Source: Panthera uncia (lineage: Eukaryota > Chordata > Mammalia > Carnivora > Felidae). Taken from it: a stretch of DNA of 64,000 nt. A model generated the notes under the pieces. The model was not told where the DNA came from. It worked only from the letters and a program-made list of their open reading frames with translations, and did not search any database. Position 1 is the first letter of the stretch. The number at the start of each line of letters is the position of its first letter. Shown here in pieces: positions 1-11,969 of the stretch. The stretch lies in the NCBI RefSeq assembly GCF_023721935.1, contig NW_026057584.1, forward strand, positions 85,992,603-86,056,602, written 5' to 3'. The position numbers and the translations under genes are program-made.

Positions 1-3000
1 ATGAAACGAGTTCCTAGTGAACAAACTCCATCCTGAAACCGGCCCAACCTAATGTCAAATGAGACCCTCGCACCCCAGGGTCTAGTATGACATGGCTCCC
101 AGAATCAGAGAGTGTATGATATGTATGTTTCCAGGAACATACATATCAATTTCATGATGTACTACTCAGAAAGGCAAGGAAGACCTCCAATTTGTGAGTC
201 TTCCTGTATTATTCCAGGAACACTCACAAGGAGTTTAAATTATTCTTTTGTTCCACCCTCGTTTTCTTCCCTCATTGACCTCCAACTTTCTATATTTCAT
301 AGAGTAGATTGTAAAATCAATAATATTTGTCCATGCTGACTTACATTCAACTTAGTGGCATCAAAAATTTTGTTAACTATAAGGTATATTAAGATTCATG
401 TGATCTAGAGGCTTATTCAGTATTCCACTTGTTCTTCTTATAACATATCATCTACTCATTATGATTATTATAATCATCATTATTATCAAAATTTGTTAGA
501 GAGAACACTCTTGGCTTATGCATTTATATTCTTACATGAGGCTGCAGATGACTAATGAAAATATTGAAGAATTAGTTCATTTTGCATGTGTCTAAAATAT
601 CCATTGATTTCATAAAACTCTCCAAATAAATATCCTATCCCTGAGTTAGAAATTGAAATGTGAATCACTTAAGACTGGCTTCACAATTTCTCTAGACTTC
701 CTGATTTTGTATGTACCAAGTGAAGAGCAAGAAAAGTTTGTGATATTGCATTAGTTCCACTTTCAATATTGCTTTAAAAACAGGAAACTGTGATGAGAAT
801 GCACTTTGTAAGAGCCACACAAACTGGCTCTTCTCAACAGACTAGGTTCAGTGGTATTCTGGGCCAGATTCTCCAACTCACACTGCAAATACCCAGATAG
901 GAGTGAATGTGATAATTCATCTAATCATAAATTTCATAGCTGCTCTGTCAATTATTTGTTGCACTCTGTTAATTACACTAAGGCTCAGCAGCTTGCCCTT
1001 TTGAGTTAGAAAGTGTGTTTTTGACATCTCTTTCCCATCAGCAGCATTAAAAATAAAAGTGTATTAAGACTTATTTTGAGCTAGGAGAAAATGAGTAGGC
1101 ACTATGATATCATCTCTGTGCTGCAGAGCAGAGAAAATTGAAGTTCAGGTGTACTGAGTGTCTTCCCCACGGTGCCACAGCTCGTTTCAAAGTAGACCCA
1201 GGACAGAACTCATGTCCTGCATCTCCAAACATCGTTGCTTTAGTCACAGACCCCCAAGTCAACTGGAAACCATGTGTGGAAAAATAAGGTAACAAGATTT
1301 CCAAAGGAAGGCTGAGATCAGAGAGGTAATATGATCATAGTACAGCCATGTTAGGTATATATCATATACATCTTTCAATTTAAATGTTTATAAATGTTCC
1401 TGTGCTTCCTTACAAAACAATAGAGACTTAATAAATGTTTACTAAATATATAAGTGGAAAACACATGTAGAAACTAGTCAATGCCTGCGTACATAGCCTA
1501 GCAAAACATTACCAGTTGGAAAATGCCTTTGATAAAGTCTATCCCTTATTTTAAAAAAAATGTATAACTCCCTCTGGCCAATGTTTCTAAGGTCCACTGA
1601 ACTATGACTATTGCATGACAAGTTGGGGCAGGAAAAAAGCAATGCTTTTCATACCTTCTGAGGCCAATACTTGGAGAATAATATGAATTTTTAAAAATAA
1701 GAATACCATATTTTCATTTCAGAATAACCCTTTTTTTTCTTTCTTATAATTAAATGACCATGTTTAATGATGTCTTAGAACTTAGCAGGTTATTTGTTTT
1801 GACAATAGAGGAAGTCTCCATCGAGTTCCAAATTTCTTTAGGTTCTTAAAGTCATTCTCCACAGAGAAGGACTCTCTTCCCTGGCAGAGACACCACAGAA
1901 GATATTGTGAGGAGACCTGTCTCAGAGGCAAGCCCTGAGAGTGCCCAGGGAATCCCCATTCCATGGGTGTCAGCCTAGGTTTTTCAGTGCGTGGCAAGTG
2001 AGCTGTCTGGGCACCCCAGCCACCAAGAGCTACGGTCCCCCAAACAGGAATCCTCTATGGCAATATGACTCCATTCCTTTCCCAGAATGTGTGGGCTAAG
2101 GAGCTCAAAGAAACTCCACAGACAAATGTTACTGCTCTGAGAAATTCATTTCTATCCCCTGGAAAGATCTTATGTTGATCTGTGGTAGCGCACGGTCTGT
2201 TTGTTCCCCTGTGGAAATGACTTGTGGCTATGGCAGCCCCAGTAATGTGTGGCACAACCTTCGTGCTACACTTTCCTGACAGGTCAGTAATTAACTTGCA
2301 TTGCAATTGTTTGTCGTCTCCACCACTGCAACCATTTACTAAAATAACATTTTAATTTCAGTTTCCTTCCAGTTCACTTTCCTTTTCTTTTTTCCCTGTG
2401 GCTTCTACATCTCTAGTAAGTCTAATTTCCCCAGACCACTTCCATAAGCGTAGAGAGTGCAATAAAACTCAGTTTCAAAAATGTCAAATATAATGAGAAA
2501 AGAACATCATAGTAAAGGAATTTGACCATAGCCACCCCATCGGGTAACATTGTCTTTGACTGGGCAGGTGTTATATATAGGAAATGTGATAATAAGGCTT
2601 TGCATTTACTTAACTTAACCTAATCAGGGAATCAGGGTGATATGCTGCATTTACTGACAAAGTCTGGCAAGTCAACTGCATGGATAAATTGTAATACAGT
2701 TATTGTCATTACCTGTGGGCATTCTAAATGGTGAAAATGACAAGTAAAATATAGTTTTTAAGTAGAATAAGTCCAAGACAAAATTGTGTGACAGGCAACC
2801 TCAATCTTTTTTTAGATTGTGGTATCTTGGTTGCCATCTCTCGTCCCCTGGGGACCTTAGCCTTTTAGTCCCCATCTTATTGGGAGCAAAGCATCTCATT
2901 TTACATTTCAAGTATTCCTTGAGCTTTTGCCCTGAAAAATAAACTTACTAGGTCCCACAGTTTCTACAAAAATTGTTGAGAACCTGGGGGCAGACATAAG

Positions 3001-4619
3001 CATGCTTGCCTACCATGGAGTCTGGTAAGAGTGCAATGGAGGATGGGACTGAGGACAATCTCAAGGCGAAGGTGACATTTGACCTTGATGTTGTATAAAA
3101 ATAAGACCCAACAGGCAGAGAAGGAATGTCAAGGGCAGCACAGGCTGAGATCACAAGATTTAAGGAAAACAGGGGTGAACATCCACAAAAACAGTAAAGT
3201 ATGGGAGGTGGGAAAGTTAAATGATTAGGACTGAATGGGGAGAATCTTGCCATTTCCAGTAAAGAATTGGGGTTTTGTCTTACAGATCCTGGGAAACTTT
3301 GATGATCTGTTTAAGGCATAATCCCCTCCCCAAAGATTTGGTAAAAAGGCTCCCAGAAGAATAGATCTCCAGCCACAGAAGAACGGTAACATTCTCTCAA
3401 GATGCTTCTTAATTAACTTCAAATCAGAATAATATCATAGCATCTATTTGTAAAGACTGATCTTATGATAAGAGCACCTGATAAGTGATCTGGGAAAAAA
3501 ATACTCCAGAACTTTAGGAAACTTACTTTGAGCTTCCAGGTGTATTGTAATGCTTTGGTTCACTAAACGAATGAAGAGTAAAGAGTTAAAGACTTCACCG
3601 GAAGGGCAAAATGAAGCACTTAAGGAAGAGAGATCAAAAGGTACAATTATATCTTACTAAGGACATAGAAGAAAAATAAAGTTAAGATCAGAAGAACTGC
3701 TTTTGGATTTTCCTCCAGTGATCAGGTAAGTAGTAAAAAAAATTGACAAGCTAATAGGAACAAAATGCCTGTGCTATTGTAATTATGTTTAGCCAGCATA
3801 AGAAATTTTATGAAATGACAATCTCCTTAGATACACAGGAGAACCATAAGGGGCATAAGTAATGCAATCTTCCCTCTGTTTCCTCTGTCAGCTTTGACCT
3901 AATCTAGCAAGAAATGCTGAGCCATTTTCCGCCTCTTGCATACAAGTATCAATTAAGGGAAAACAGGGTCACTATCTTAGGGCACTGGATGATGAAATGT
4001 CACTTAAGGAGAAAGCATCAGCAGCCACAGTATTAGGAAACACTGACAAAACAAGCAGACACTCTCTGGGACAGGACCGGTTCTCTGATATTTGTTGGAA
4101 GAGTATCAAGTGCAAAAAATACATTTCAACCTGTGGTTGCTTGTTTCCTGGGATTTCATGTTCCGTAGCATTTTCTTCCTAATGGATGTGACTTAGTTGC
4201 AAAGCCCTTTTATCAAGCCGAATAAATCTAATCACATGTTGATTGCAGTACACCAGGATCGCTCTATCTCTACCTTGGCCTGCCCAGGTTAAAATATGGG
4301 GAAGCTGCATATTGCATAATTAGTGTTTGACAGTAATTAGCAGGAGTCAGTAATTGACAGTAGTCAAATATGTCTGACATTTGTTTTATTTAGCAAATTT
4401 GTTATTGTATCCGATTAGTCTTTCCCTAATGCTCATGTCTTCAAACTCTGAACTGATTGGATTGGATTTCAGTGCCAAGGGGACATGTCTGAAAACGGGA
4501 CATTGTTGTGACAATGACAACACTATTAAAATATTTCAGTATATTTCCTTTAATGCACTTAAACATTAGTTTTTCACTCAATTATATGTGCATAAAATGT
4601 GTTCTGTGTCGTTTGTGTG
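1..4619. other. Unassigned AT-rich DNA, no gene seen
   Basis: I see no convincing gene, young SINE or LINE here. All open frames are short and many start at non-ATG codons. A stretch around 1120-1260 has weak MIR-like character and is listed separately. The remainder is ordinary AT-rich single-copy-looking DNA. Confidence 0.6.
1120..1260 (-). repeat. Possible MIR fragment
   Basis: This weakly resembles the reverse complement of the MIR core, with 'ccacagctcg', 'acccaggacagaactcatgt' and 'atctcc' at roughly MIR spacing. It is heavily diverged and has no clean ends. It could be chance similarity. Confidence 0.3.
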
Positions 4620-5510
4620 TGTGTATGCCCATGTTTGTATATAAAGTACAAGGAATTGCCACAAACTGAACACTTTCATGTAACCACACCACACGCTTGA
4701 CAGTATCAGCACTCCAGAAACCCCTGAAGCAGTCACTATCTGTCTACTCCACCAAAAATAATCATTATTCTGTCTTAGGTTTGCCTATTTTTTAAATTAA
4801 TATAAATGGAAAACCTGGAGTATGCACTTTTTGTTGCTGAGATTATTTCACTCAAATGTCTATTTATGTGGCTGATTGCTACATAATATTCTTCAGTAAA
4901 GTGCTTATGAAAAACTTCCGTTAGGTTCTTTGTCCTTTTATTACTGATTTGGAGGAGTTATTTGTGTATTCTGGACACAAGCCATTTTTCAATACATATG
5001 TTGCAATAATGATCTTTTCCACCTGTGGGTTACTTTTTATTCTTTTAGTATAATGTTTTCATTAACAGATATTCTTAATTTTAGTATTATCCAATTTATC
5101 ATTTATTTTTATGATTAGTGATTTTTTTGTTCTCTTCAGAAATCCTTGCTTGACCAAGGCCACAAAGACTATTACTGTATTATCTTCTAAAAATATATAT
5201 TGTTCCAGGGCCCCCCGGGTGGCTCAGTCAGCTGAGCATCCTGACTTCAGCTCAGGTCATGATCTCACGGCTCATGAGTTTGAGCCCCGCGTCGGGCTCT
5301 GCGCTGACAGCTCAGAGACTGGATCCTGCTTTGGATTCTGTGTCTCCCTCTCTCTCTGCCCCTCCCCCACTCGTGCCAGGTCTCTGTCTCTCAAAAACAA
5401 ACATTAAAAAAATTTTTTTAAATATATATTGTTCCAACTTTTATTTTTAGAACTGTGATCCTTCTGGAAATAATTTCTGTGTTTAATGTGAGATAGGGGT
5501 ATCTTTCTGT
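4620..5510 (-). mobile_element. Ancient L1M fragment, split by a SINE
   Basis: The plus strand carries the reverse complement of an old L1 3' UTR and ORF2 end. It includes the 'ataaatgga' and 'tttcactcaaatg' section near 4803-4857. It then runs through 'tctggacacaagccattttt' (4970-4990), 'cctgtgggttactttttatt' (5021-5041) and 'agaaatccttgcttgaccaa' (5139-5158). The similarity resumes after the SINE at 5437-5500. The copy is heavily mutated and has no open frame. It predates the felid SINE inserted at 5208-5419. Confidence 0.6.
5208..5419 (+). mobile_element. CanSINE (felid tRNA-derived SINE)
   Basis: The copy has a tRNA-like head ('gggtggctcagtcagctgag'), a 'gctgacagctcagag' body, a CT-rich stretch and an A-rich tail. 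The 17-bp target-site duplication 'aaatatatattgttcca' is perfect at 5191-5207 and 5420-5436. It interrupts an older L1M fragment. Confidence 0.93.
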
Positions 5511-5635
5511 AAAGATTATATATATATAATGATATATTAAGATCTATATAAGATTATATATATTAAGATTATAAGATATATATTAAGGTTATAAGATATA
5601 ATAACAGATATTATATACGTATATATATAAATCTT
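5511..5635. repeat. Degenerate TA-rich low-complexity tract
   Basis: About 125 bp of almost pure A/T built from repeated 'gatatatta', 'ttataagata' and 'atatatata' variants. It looks like an expanded and decayed TA microsatellite with internal partial duplications. Confidence 0.75.
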
Positions 5636-8094
5636 TTAATTAGAAGGACCGGTCATCTCTCATGATTTATTGAGGTTAGAAAAGACCAGGATCTGGCTCT
5701 TCATCTGAAGTAAACAGGTATTGGAGAGCTCTCCAAACCACAAATGTTCACGAGAGATGCAGCTGTGTCCAATTTTTACATACATCAGGAAACATTGGCA
5801 CCTGGGGATCTAAGTTGACTAGAAAGATTTACCCAACAGGTGGGAAAAAACAACCATTCATAATCTGAGCAGGGCAATACACAGAAGTTCACATTTGTAG
5901 ACCATTATGGATTAGGAGGTTTCTTACTAAGTGTCAGAGTTCCAATTACTGGGTATTTTTTCACACCCAACTCAATTATCCAGAAGGGACACTGGCAGTA
6001 GAGAGACCTCAATCTTAGCAAAGGAATGAGGCAATGAATGACCATGTTACCAGCAGAACTTGTGGTTGAAGACAAAGCAAACCCCTAATGAGGAAGGTAT
6101 GACTTGCTGAAGGACCGGGACTTGTAAATAAGGGGAAACGCACCTGATGTATGCATCACAAGTACAAACCAAAGCCATAATCACTTGTTATAATTTCATA
6201 TTGAACTCACAGAACTCCATTCCACTGGAATTAGCTAAAGATTACGTGCATTAAGCTACGATTGCTTCTAGGAGTTAAGGTCAGAAATAACCTCAGTTGA
6301 AAAGGAACAAATGGCTTTAGTAGTGAGGGGCAGAAAAGCTATAGAGCAATGATTCTCCAATCAGTATAGGAAGTGTCATAAACACACATATTTCACTGCA
6401 CATTCTGAAGAGTCCCATTCAGCAAGACTGAAGAGGAGCCTGGGAAACTACACATTGAGGCTTCGCCCCTGCTGATTAAGATGCACACTGAACATTGATG
6501 AGAAACAAGTCTTACATAAAGTTCTTTATTTTAAATCTGCATTGTTCTAAAATGATTATTAATTGCTATAGTATCCTTCTATCTGTAAATCCCACTGCTG
6601 CTCAGTTCGTATTTGTTAACATTGTTGTTCTAAACACTTTCTGGGATTACATTTCACTTTGAAATATGTTAGTCGTCAGGGAAGTGGTATCAATCATAGT
6701 TGGGAAAAATGAGAAGAGAAGTGACTAAGTAGCTAAGTAGGTAGGTACTGTGAAATGAATTCTTTTACATAAAGGAAAAACTCAACAGGATCCTACTCCA
6801 AGCAATCTGGGTCTATTGTGAGTGTTTCAGCATGAACACTTTTTTTTTAATGTTTATATCATGAACTTGGTAAGTGGGAGTAAAACAACATCAACGTAAA
6901 CACTTGGAAAACAATTCTCTTGCTTCTTAGACATCAAAGGATGTTTGGTGTGAGAACAACCAAATTCCACAAAATATTGCTGTTTTCACTCAAATTTAAT
7001 CTGAAATTTGGGAGCAGTGAGGCTTCCTTTCATGAAGCCAAGAATATCAAAATGGCAAAAAAATATTTACTAGTTCACATTATTTTAAATTGAAAGTTTT
7101 TGACCAAGTTTTTCAATTCTTGCCTTTGAATATCCTTCAATATGCCAAGTATGTGGTATATCTTTTTCTTTTCTAGGCTGATTAACTAAAAGGTGGTTTT
7201 GATGCCTTAATGTCTTGAAAAGCTTCAGCTGCATTAGCAGGACCTCCATCTAGGAGTTTTTTGAGGGATAGATCCCACATTTAAGCAAAACTTGTGCTTT
7301 GCTTTTCTTTCCTCAAAGTAGAATTCAGGGGCCTCACTCTAGGAGGTGGGAGGTAGGGGAGATGGTTAGATACACTGTCTATGTGATTAGGCTCCAGTTA
7401 ACTAAGTGCTACTATAATTCCAAGTAGTAGAGTCAAATTTCTATCTTAATTTGGGCTCCTCACAAAGAAACATATAGAATTTTGGCTTGGCTGCATTGAA
7501 GTCAAAAGGGACTGCATAAAACATCTAAAGTTTGAAAATGGCTATCAGGATTATCTATTTTACTTAAAACACATTGAACACTAATTTTTGTCATAACTAT
7601 TTCTGAGACTTAGTGATGCTGATCTATTAATAGTATGTATGATGAAATGGGTTATACAACCACACCCATGCTACATTTCCCCTCTAGTACAACGTGGATT
7701 TCACATGCGTGTACGTGCATGTGTTTAAATTTTTGTTACTATTATCACTACCCAAGGTATACAAATCTTTTATCTCCCCTACAACAATGCATCCATACAA
7801 GTGTACGTGTGCTGGGCATGTGCTGTTCACATGACTTTGAAAATACCAGGCAAATTAAGGATGACTATATTTGCTATTACTAAGAAAAGTTAACCTTTTG
7901 GGGACATCTTTTAATGGTTAAAAAATGTTTTGAGGAACATGAGCAACAGAACAAGGTCAGTTTTTCAGGTTAGGAAAACGGACCCACTCCTGGAAAGTTA
8001 GACAAACAAAACAAAGACGTCAGTGAAAAAATCTATACAAAAATGGATGCTTTTTCATAGAATAATTGAATGTGCTACTGAGTCTCTAAGCCTT
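5636..8094. other. Unassigned DNA, no gene seen
   Basis: No coding signal is visible. A tiny T-rich insertion-like scar at about 6839-6857 is flanked by 'catgaac' on both sides and is discussed under findings. A stretch near 6345-6500 could be a degraded DNA-transposon fragment but is too diverged to name. Confidence 0.55.
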
Positions 8095-8111
8095 TATTAG
8101 GATTTATTTTG

Positions 8112-8139
8112 AATTTTTTTAATGTTATTTATTTTTGAC

Positions 8140-8171
<32 letters not shown>

Positions 8172-8337
8172 CATGAGCGGGGGAGGGGCAGAGAGAGAGG
8201 AGACACAGAATCTGAAGCAAGCTCCAGGCTCTGAGCTGTCAGCCTAGAGCTCGACGTGAGGTTGGAACTCACAGACCGCGAGATCATGACCCGAGCTGAA
8301 GTCGGACGCTCAACTGACTGAGCCACCCAGGTACCCC
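8112..8337 (-). mobile_element. CanSINE, minus strand
   Basis: This is the reverse complement of the felid SINE. The tail 'aatgttatttatttttgaca' comes first, then a long GA microsatellite from the CT-rich region, and then the tRNA-like head ending 'gagccacccaggtacccc'. The target-site duplication 'tattaggRtttattttg' lies at 8095-8111 and 8338-8354 with one mismatch. The frame read across it is an antisense SINE artefact, not a gene. Confidence 0.93.
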
Positions 8338-8354
8338 TATTAGGGTTTATTTTG

Positions 8355-9180
8355 TATATGGAGGACTCCAGTTGTTTCTAATCATGACATTCTGCTCCTG
8401 CTTTCTTAGGAGCAGCTATAAATTCAAGAAGAGGTGGAAAATCGGCAGACTGCCAACCAAATTCAACCCACAGACATATGTTGTTGGGCCTGAACATTGT
8501 TTTAGAATGTTTTGAATCAGTTTGCGATTGAAAAATGAGGATTTTTATTCAAAAAAAAAAAAGATGCAGATCTGTGTGTCTTCCCTTGAAAAATCAGAAG
8601 ATATGGACAAGTGGTTAAGGATGTATGGTAACCGTCAGCTGGGGGCGTGCAGCTTCCACATCCTGGAAACAGGGCAAGTTCTTTCTAATCCAGAGGCTCT
8701 CTCCCTTTCCACTTTATTTGCATCAAAATACTGACCGGCCTGATGGCATTTGTGACTATGACCCATAGTGCCAGTCACCTCTATTAGGATTGCTCCCCTG
8801 ATGTATGGATAGAGCAGTTTCTGCTGCATGTGAAATCAACATCATTTCCTATATTTTATGATTTTTAAACCCAAGCTGGTAGGATTAGAAAACGGAGAAC
8901 AAAACCAAGAGATTGAGTCTGTACCACTGGTTTAGAAAGAGATTCATCAGAGATTAAGATTATTTTCTTTATTTGTGTAACTTTCTCTGCATGATCTCAA
9001 ATTACCAAAAGTCAGATACTGTGCTGCGCTCATTGCTATTGCTAAGCGAGTTCCCCTTTCCCCCTCTCTCTGCTCTGACCTCCTTTATTGTTCGTATTAT
9101 ATTTTGGCAGATAATTATATCCTGACTTCTATCGTTTTCTGTTCTCTATTTGAGTTGTATATCTCTTCTGACCACTTCTG
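8355..9180. other. Unassigned DNA
   Basis: No gene or clear repeat is recognised between the two SINE copies. A short A-run lies at 8552-8563. Confidence 0.5.
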
Positions 9181-9284
9181 TGCTGACAGCACACACCCCG
9201 ATGTGGAGCTCAAACTCACAAACTTCCAGATCATGACCTGAGCTCAAGTAGAATACTTAATTTACTGAGCCACCCAGGTGCCCC
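9181..9284 (-). mobile_element. CanSINE fragment, minus strand
   Basis: Only the head and early body of the SINE remain, from 'gtgctgacagcac' to 'gagccacccaggtgcccc'. The CT-rich region and A tail are absent. No target-site duplication is evident. It is probably an old copy truncated by deletion. Confidence 0.8.
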
Positions 9285-10384
9285 ATGTCATTGAATTCTT
9301 ATTTTTCTTTCCTAGTTCTCCACATCAAAAGATGCCATGAGTACCTGGGATACAATGCATCACAGTCAGAGGAAGTCAGAGCAATCACTGTTGTCTCGCC
9401 TTCCTCACCTTCTCAGCCTCAAATCATACTCCCTATACCGATCTGCCATGCTGACCATCCTCTAGTCTTCCTTCCGAGCTGATTTCTCACCCTGAAACTA
9501 TGGCCCACTTGCTAATCCCCTTTCTTAGAGACAGACTTCTAACGTAAAGTCCTCTGTCCTGTAGCATACAGCCAGTTCTTCAAGGACAGCACCACCACCG
9601 CTGAAACTTGGGTCAGTCACCTCCTACCGCCACACCTGGTCTCATTAATCTGATGCCCTAACACTGACTGCTCTCAAAATTAGGATTGAAAACGATATAT
9701 TCACTCAACCTCCATACACAGAATTCTGAGCAGATTTTCCCAGGGAAAAAACAAAATAAAACTCTAAATGTCTCTCTAACTGGATCAGCACCCTACACTC
9801 GGGACCTACCGAATTTCTTTCTTATTTTTTCTTTCTGGAATCATTTTGCTAGGACCCCAGCATACCTGTTTTATGAACCATTTATGTCACCACCTAATCA
9901 CCCCAGGAAAGAATTAGATATAAGAGTTGGTGAGGAGAATTGTACTTTTTTTCTCTCTCCTTGTCTCCATAGCTTTTCTTTGCTTCATTTTAACTTGAAG
10001 TCCAAGAGTCAATGGTTGCCTACTACTTTTTAAATTGCTTTCTGTGATGGACATTAATTCTTCAAAAAAGTGAAGGTTATTTTTGGTAAGGACACATCTT
10101 GAGCTGCTTGAAGGAAAGTGTTCATATTAACCAAAATTGGTAAATAAATAAGAAAAGAGCCTCCTTTCTTCTGCCCCACATGGCTATACTATATTCCCCC
10201 ACACAACTGTATTGAGGAAATGAAATTAATAGCAAGAAATTTCTCTTGATGAGTTTCATAATCTTATTATAATACTTAGAATTGAAATAAACCAAAATTA
10301 TCCCACCATGATTTTTATATCATAATGAAGGAAAAAATATGGTCATCATTTGAGCCTAGACAACCTGATAAAAGTTACTACTAC
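9285..10384. other. Unassigned DNA
   Basis: A 115-codon frame at 9686-10033 has no recognisable domain and looks like chance openness in AT-rich DNA. No repeat is recognised. Confidence 0.5.
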
Positions 10385-10620
10385 TGCTACAATTCACACT
10401 ACATTTAACCTTTTTAACGCAATTACTATGTGCCACAAACTAGGCAAAGTTCTTTATGTACATCATTTTCTTTTTCATCTTGTGAGGAAACTCCCCACTT
10501 TGTAGGTGAGAGAACTCAGGATTCAGGAGATTAAGTAACTTGCACAAATACCATATATAATATCTAGCAAGTGGTGGAGCCCAGAGATTTCAGACAGGCA
10601 CCAACTTCCACATTTTAGGG
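10385..10620 (-). repeat. MIR (reverse orientation)
   Basis: The plus strand reads as reverse-complement MIR: 'ttactatgtgccacaaacta' (10422-10441), 'catcttgtgaggaaact' (10476-10492), 'attaagtaacttgcacaaat' (10530-10549) and 'agcaagtggtggagcccaga' (10567-10586), in the correct order. MIRs are inactive tRNA-derived SINEs shared across mammals. Confidence 0.75.
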
Positions 10621-11323
10621 GTATTCGTTCCCTTCTCTACATCCAATCAGTTAACCAAATGTTGTTCCAGAACTTTTTTTTTAATTCCTTACAGTATAAA
10701 ATATTAAGAGAACAGGCTAAGAAATCAGAAGACACTTAGGAAAACTATGTTCTTAACATGTCCTGAAAAACTTCAAAAGCAGGAGATTTTCATAGAATGC
10801 TTACTGAATGATCACATAAAATAATGTATGTAAAACCACTTTTAAAACTTTAAATAGAATATAAATGAATAGATACTTTTACTTGTGTTACTTAACTGGA
10901 ACTCAACCATCACCCTGAAGACACAAAGTGAATCTGAAATAGGCAAAGTAAAGGAGTAAGAAAAACAGTAGTATGAAAAGCAAGTAAGACCCCTTTGGCC
11001 ATAGTCCAGACAAGATTTAGTGGATGGCCAAATTAGTAACTATGACAATAAATGACATGGAGAGAAGGAAATGGTTGCCCCTAAAACATAGCAACTGATT
11101 AGATGTATGGAATAAGCAGTATACAGGAGTTCATAGAGATTCCAAGCTGATTTGTTCAGATGGTTTCAGGAATAAAGACATCTCGACTGAAGTTAGCAGG
11201 AGAAAGAGAAGGATTCTGTGGGCATATTATAGGCTTAACTTGGGACATGCTCAGTTTCAACTACTGTTGGGGCTTCGTGGGGTAGTATCAAGTAATAATC
11301 AAAAATGAGGAACATAAAAAAAA
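10621..11323. other. Unassigned DNA
   Basis: No gene or clear repeat recognised. Confidence 0.5.
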
Positions 11324-11460
11324 AGGGGAGTTCCTGAGTGGCTCAGTCAGTTAAGCATCCGACTCTTGATCTCAGCTGACATCTTGATCTCAGGGTTGTG
11401 AGTTCAAGTTCCACATTGGACTCCACGCTGGGTGTGGAGCCTCTTTGAAAAAAAGAAAAA
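11324..11460 (+). mobile_element. Older short CanSINE subtype
   Basis: The tRNA-like head 'gtggctcagtcagttaagca' is followed by 'gactcttgatctcagct' and 'cacgctgggtgtggagcctc'. It then goes straight into an A-rich tail (11447-11467). It lacks the 'gctgacagctcagag' body and long CT stretch of the main felid copies, which indicates an older carnivore SINE subfamily. No clean target-site duplication was found. Confidence 0.8.
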
Positions 11461-11619
11461 AAGAAAATGAGAAGTAGTATTGGGAGAAAGGCTAAGGGCA
11501 AAGATAGAAATTTAAGGACCATATCTGAGGGATTTTATTTATTCATTTATTTGTTTGTTTTCAAGCCAGGTAACTAGAAAAAATTTAAATGTTCTGGCAA
11601 CCACATTAGATGAAACAAA

Positions 11620-11638
11620 TGAAGTGGGTGAAATTAAT
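11620..11638. repeat. Outer target-site duplication, left copy
   Basis: The 19-bp sequence 'tgaagtgggtgaaattaat' is repeated exactly at 17882-17900. It abuts the A-rich tail side of the split SINE, so it marks the SINE insertion and not the LINE-1 insertion. Confidence 0.95.
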
Positions 11639-11676
11639 GTTATTTTTTTAAATTTTTTTAACGTTTATTTTTTTTT
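11639..11676 (-). mobile_element. CanSINE, tail portion (split by L1)
   Basis: This T-rich piece with 'taacgtttatttt' is the A-rich tail of the SINE whose remainder lies at 17680-17881. The LINE-1 was inserted between the two parts. Positions 11659-11676 are also the left copy of the LINE-1's own 18-bp target-site duplication, matching 17680-17697 with one mismatch. Confidence 0.85.
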
Positions 11677-11748
11677 AGCAGCGTTCTTCTTTTTTTTTTA
11701 TTTTTATTTTTATTTTATTTTTATTTTTTTTTATTTTTTATTTTTTAA
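11677..11748 (-). other. L1 A-rich 3' tail with 13-bp extension
   Basis: The plus strand shows T-rich sequence with interspersed A's, read on the minus strand as (AAAAAT)-like repeats with several AATAAA matches. Between this tail and the target-site duplication lies a short non-poly(A) piece, minus-strand 'GAAGAACGCTGCT' (11677-11689). A related octamer occurs at the 5' end of the element. Confidence 0.7.
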
Positions 11749-11969
11749 TATATGAAATTTACTGTCAAATTGGTTTCCATACAACACCCAGTGCTCATCC
11801 CAAAAGGTGCCCTCCTCAATACCCATCACCCACCCTGCCCTCCCTCCCACCCCCCCTCAACCCTCAGTTTGTTCTCAGTTTTTAACAGTCTCTTATGCTT
11901 TGGCTCTCTCCCCCTCTAACCTCTTTTTTTTTTTTTCCTTCCCCTCCCCATGGGTTTCTGTTACGTTTC
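11749..11969 (-). other. L1 3' UTR
   Basis: About 220 bp lies between the ORF2 stop and the A-rich tail. It is pyrimidine-rich on the plus strand, with tracts at 11831-11853 and 11908-11948, so it forms a polypurine tract on the sense strand. G-rich polypurine tracts are typical of mammalian L1 3' UTRs. Confidence 0.85.

Noticed and set aside
8129..8326. Recurring Ser-rich 60-100 codon frames in SINE regions (also near 5111, 17679, 24205, 50463, 56865, 63259, 63560)
   Set aside because: They are translations of the CanSINE body and its CT/GA tract; the same peptide pattern appears in each copy and marks the repeat, not a gene.
9686..10033. 115-codon frame as a small gene
   Set aside because: Low-complexity aromatic/serine-rich translation with no domain; chance openness is sufficient.
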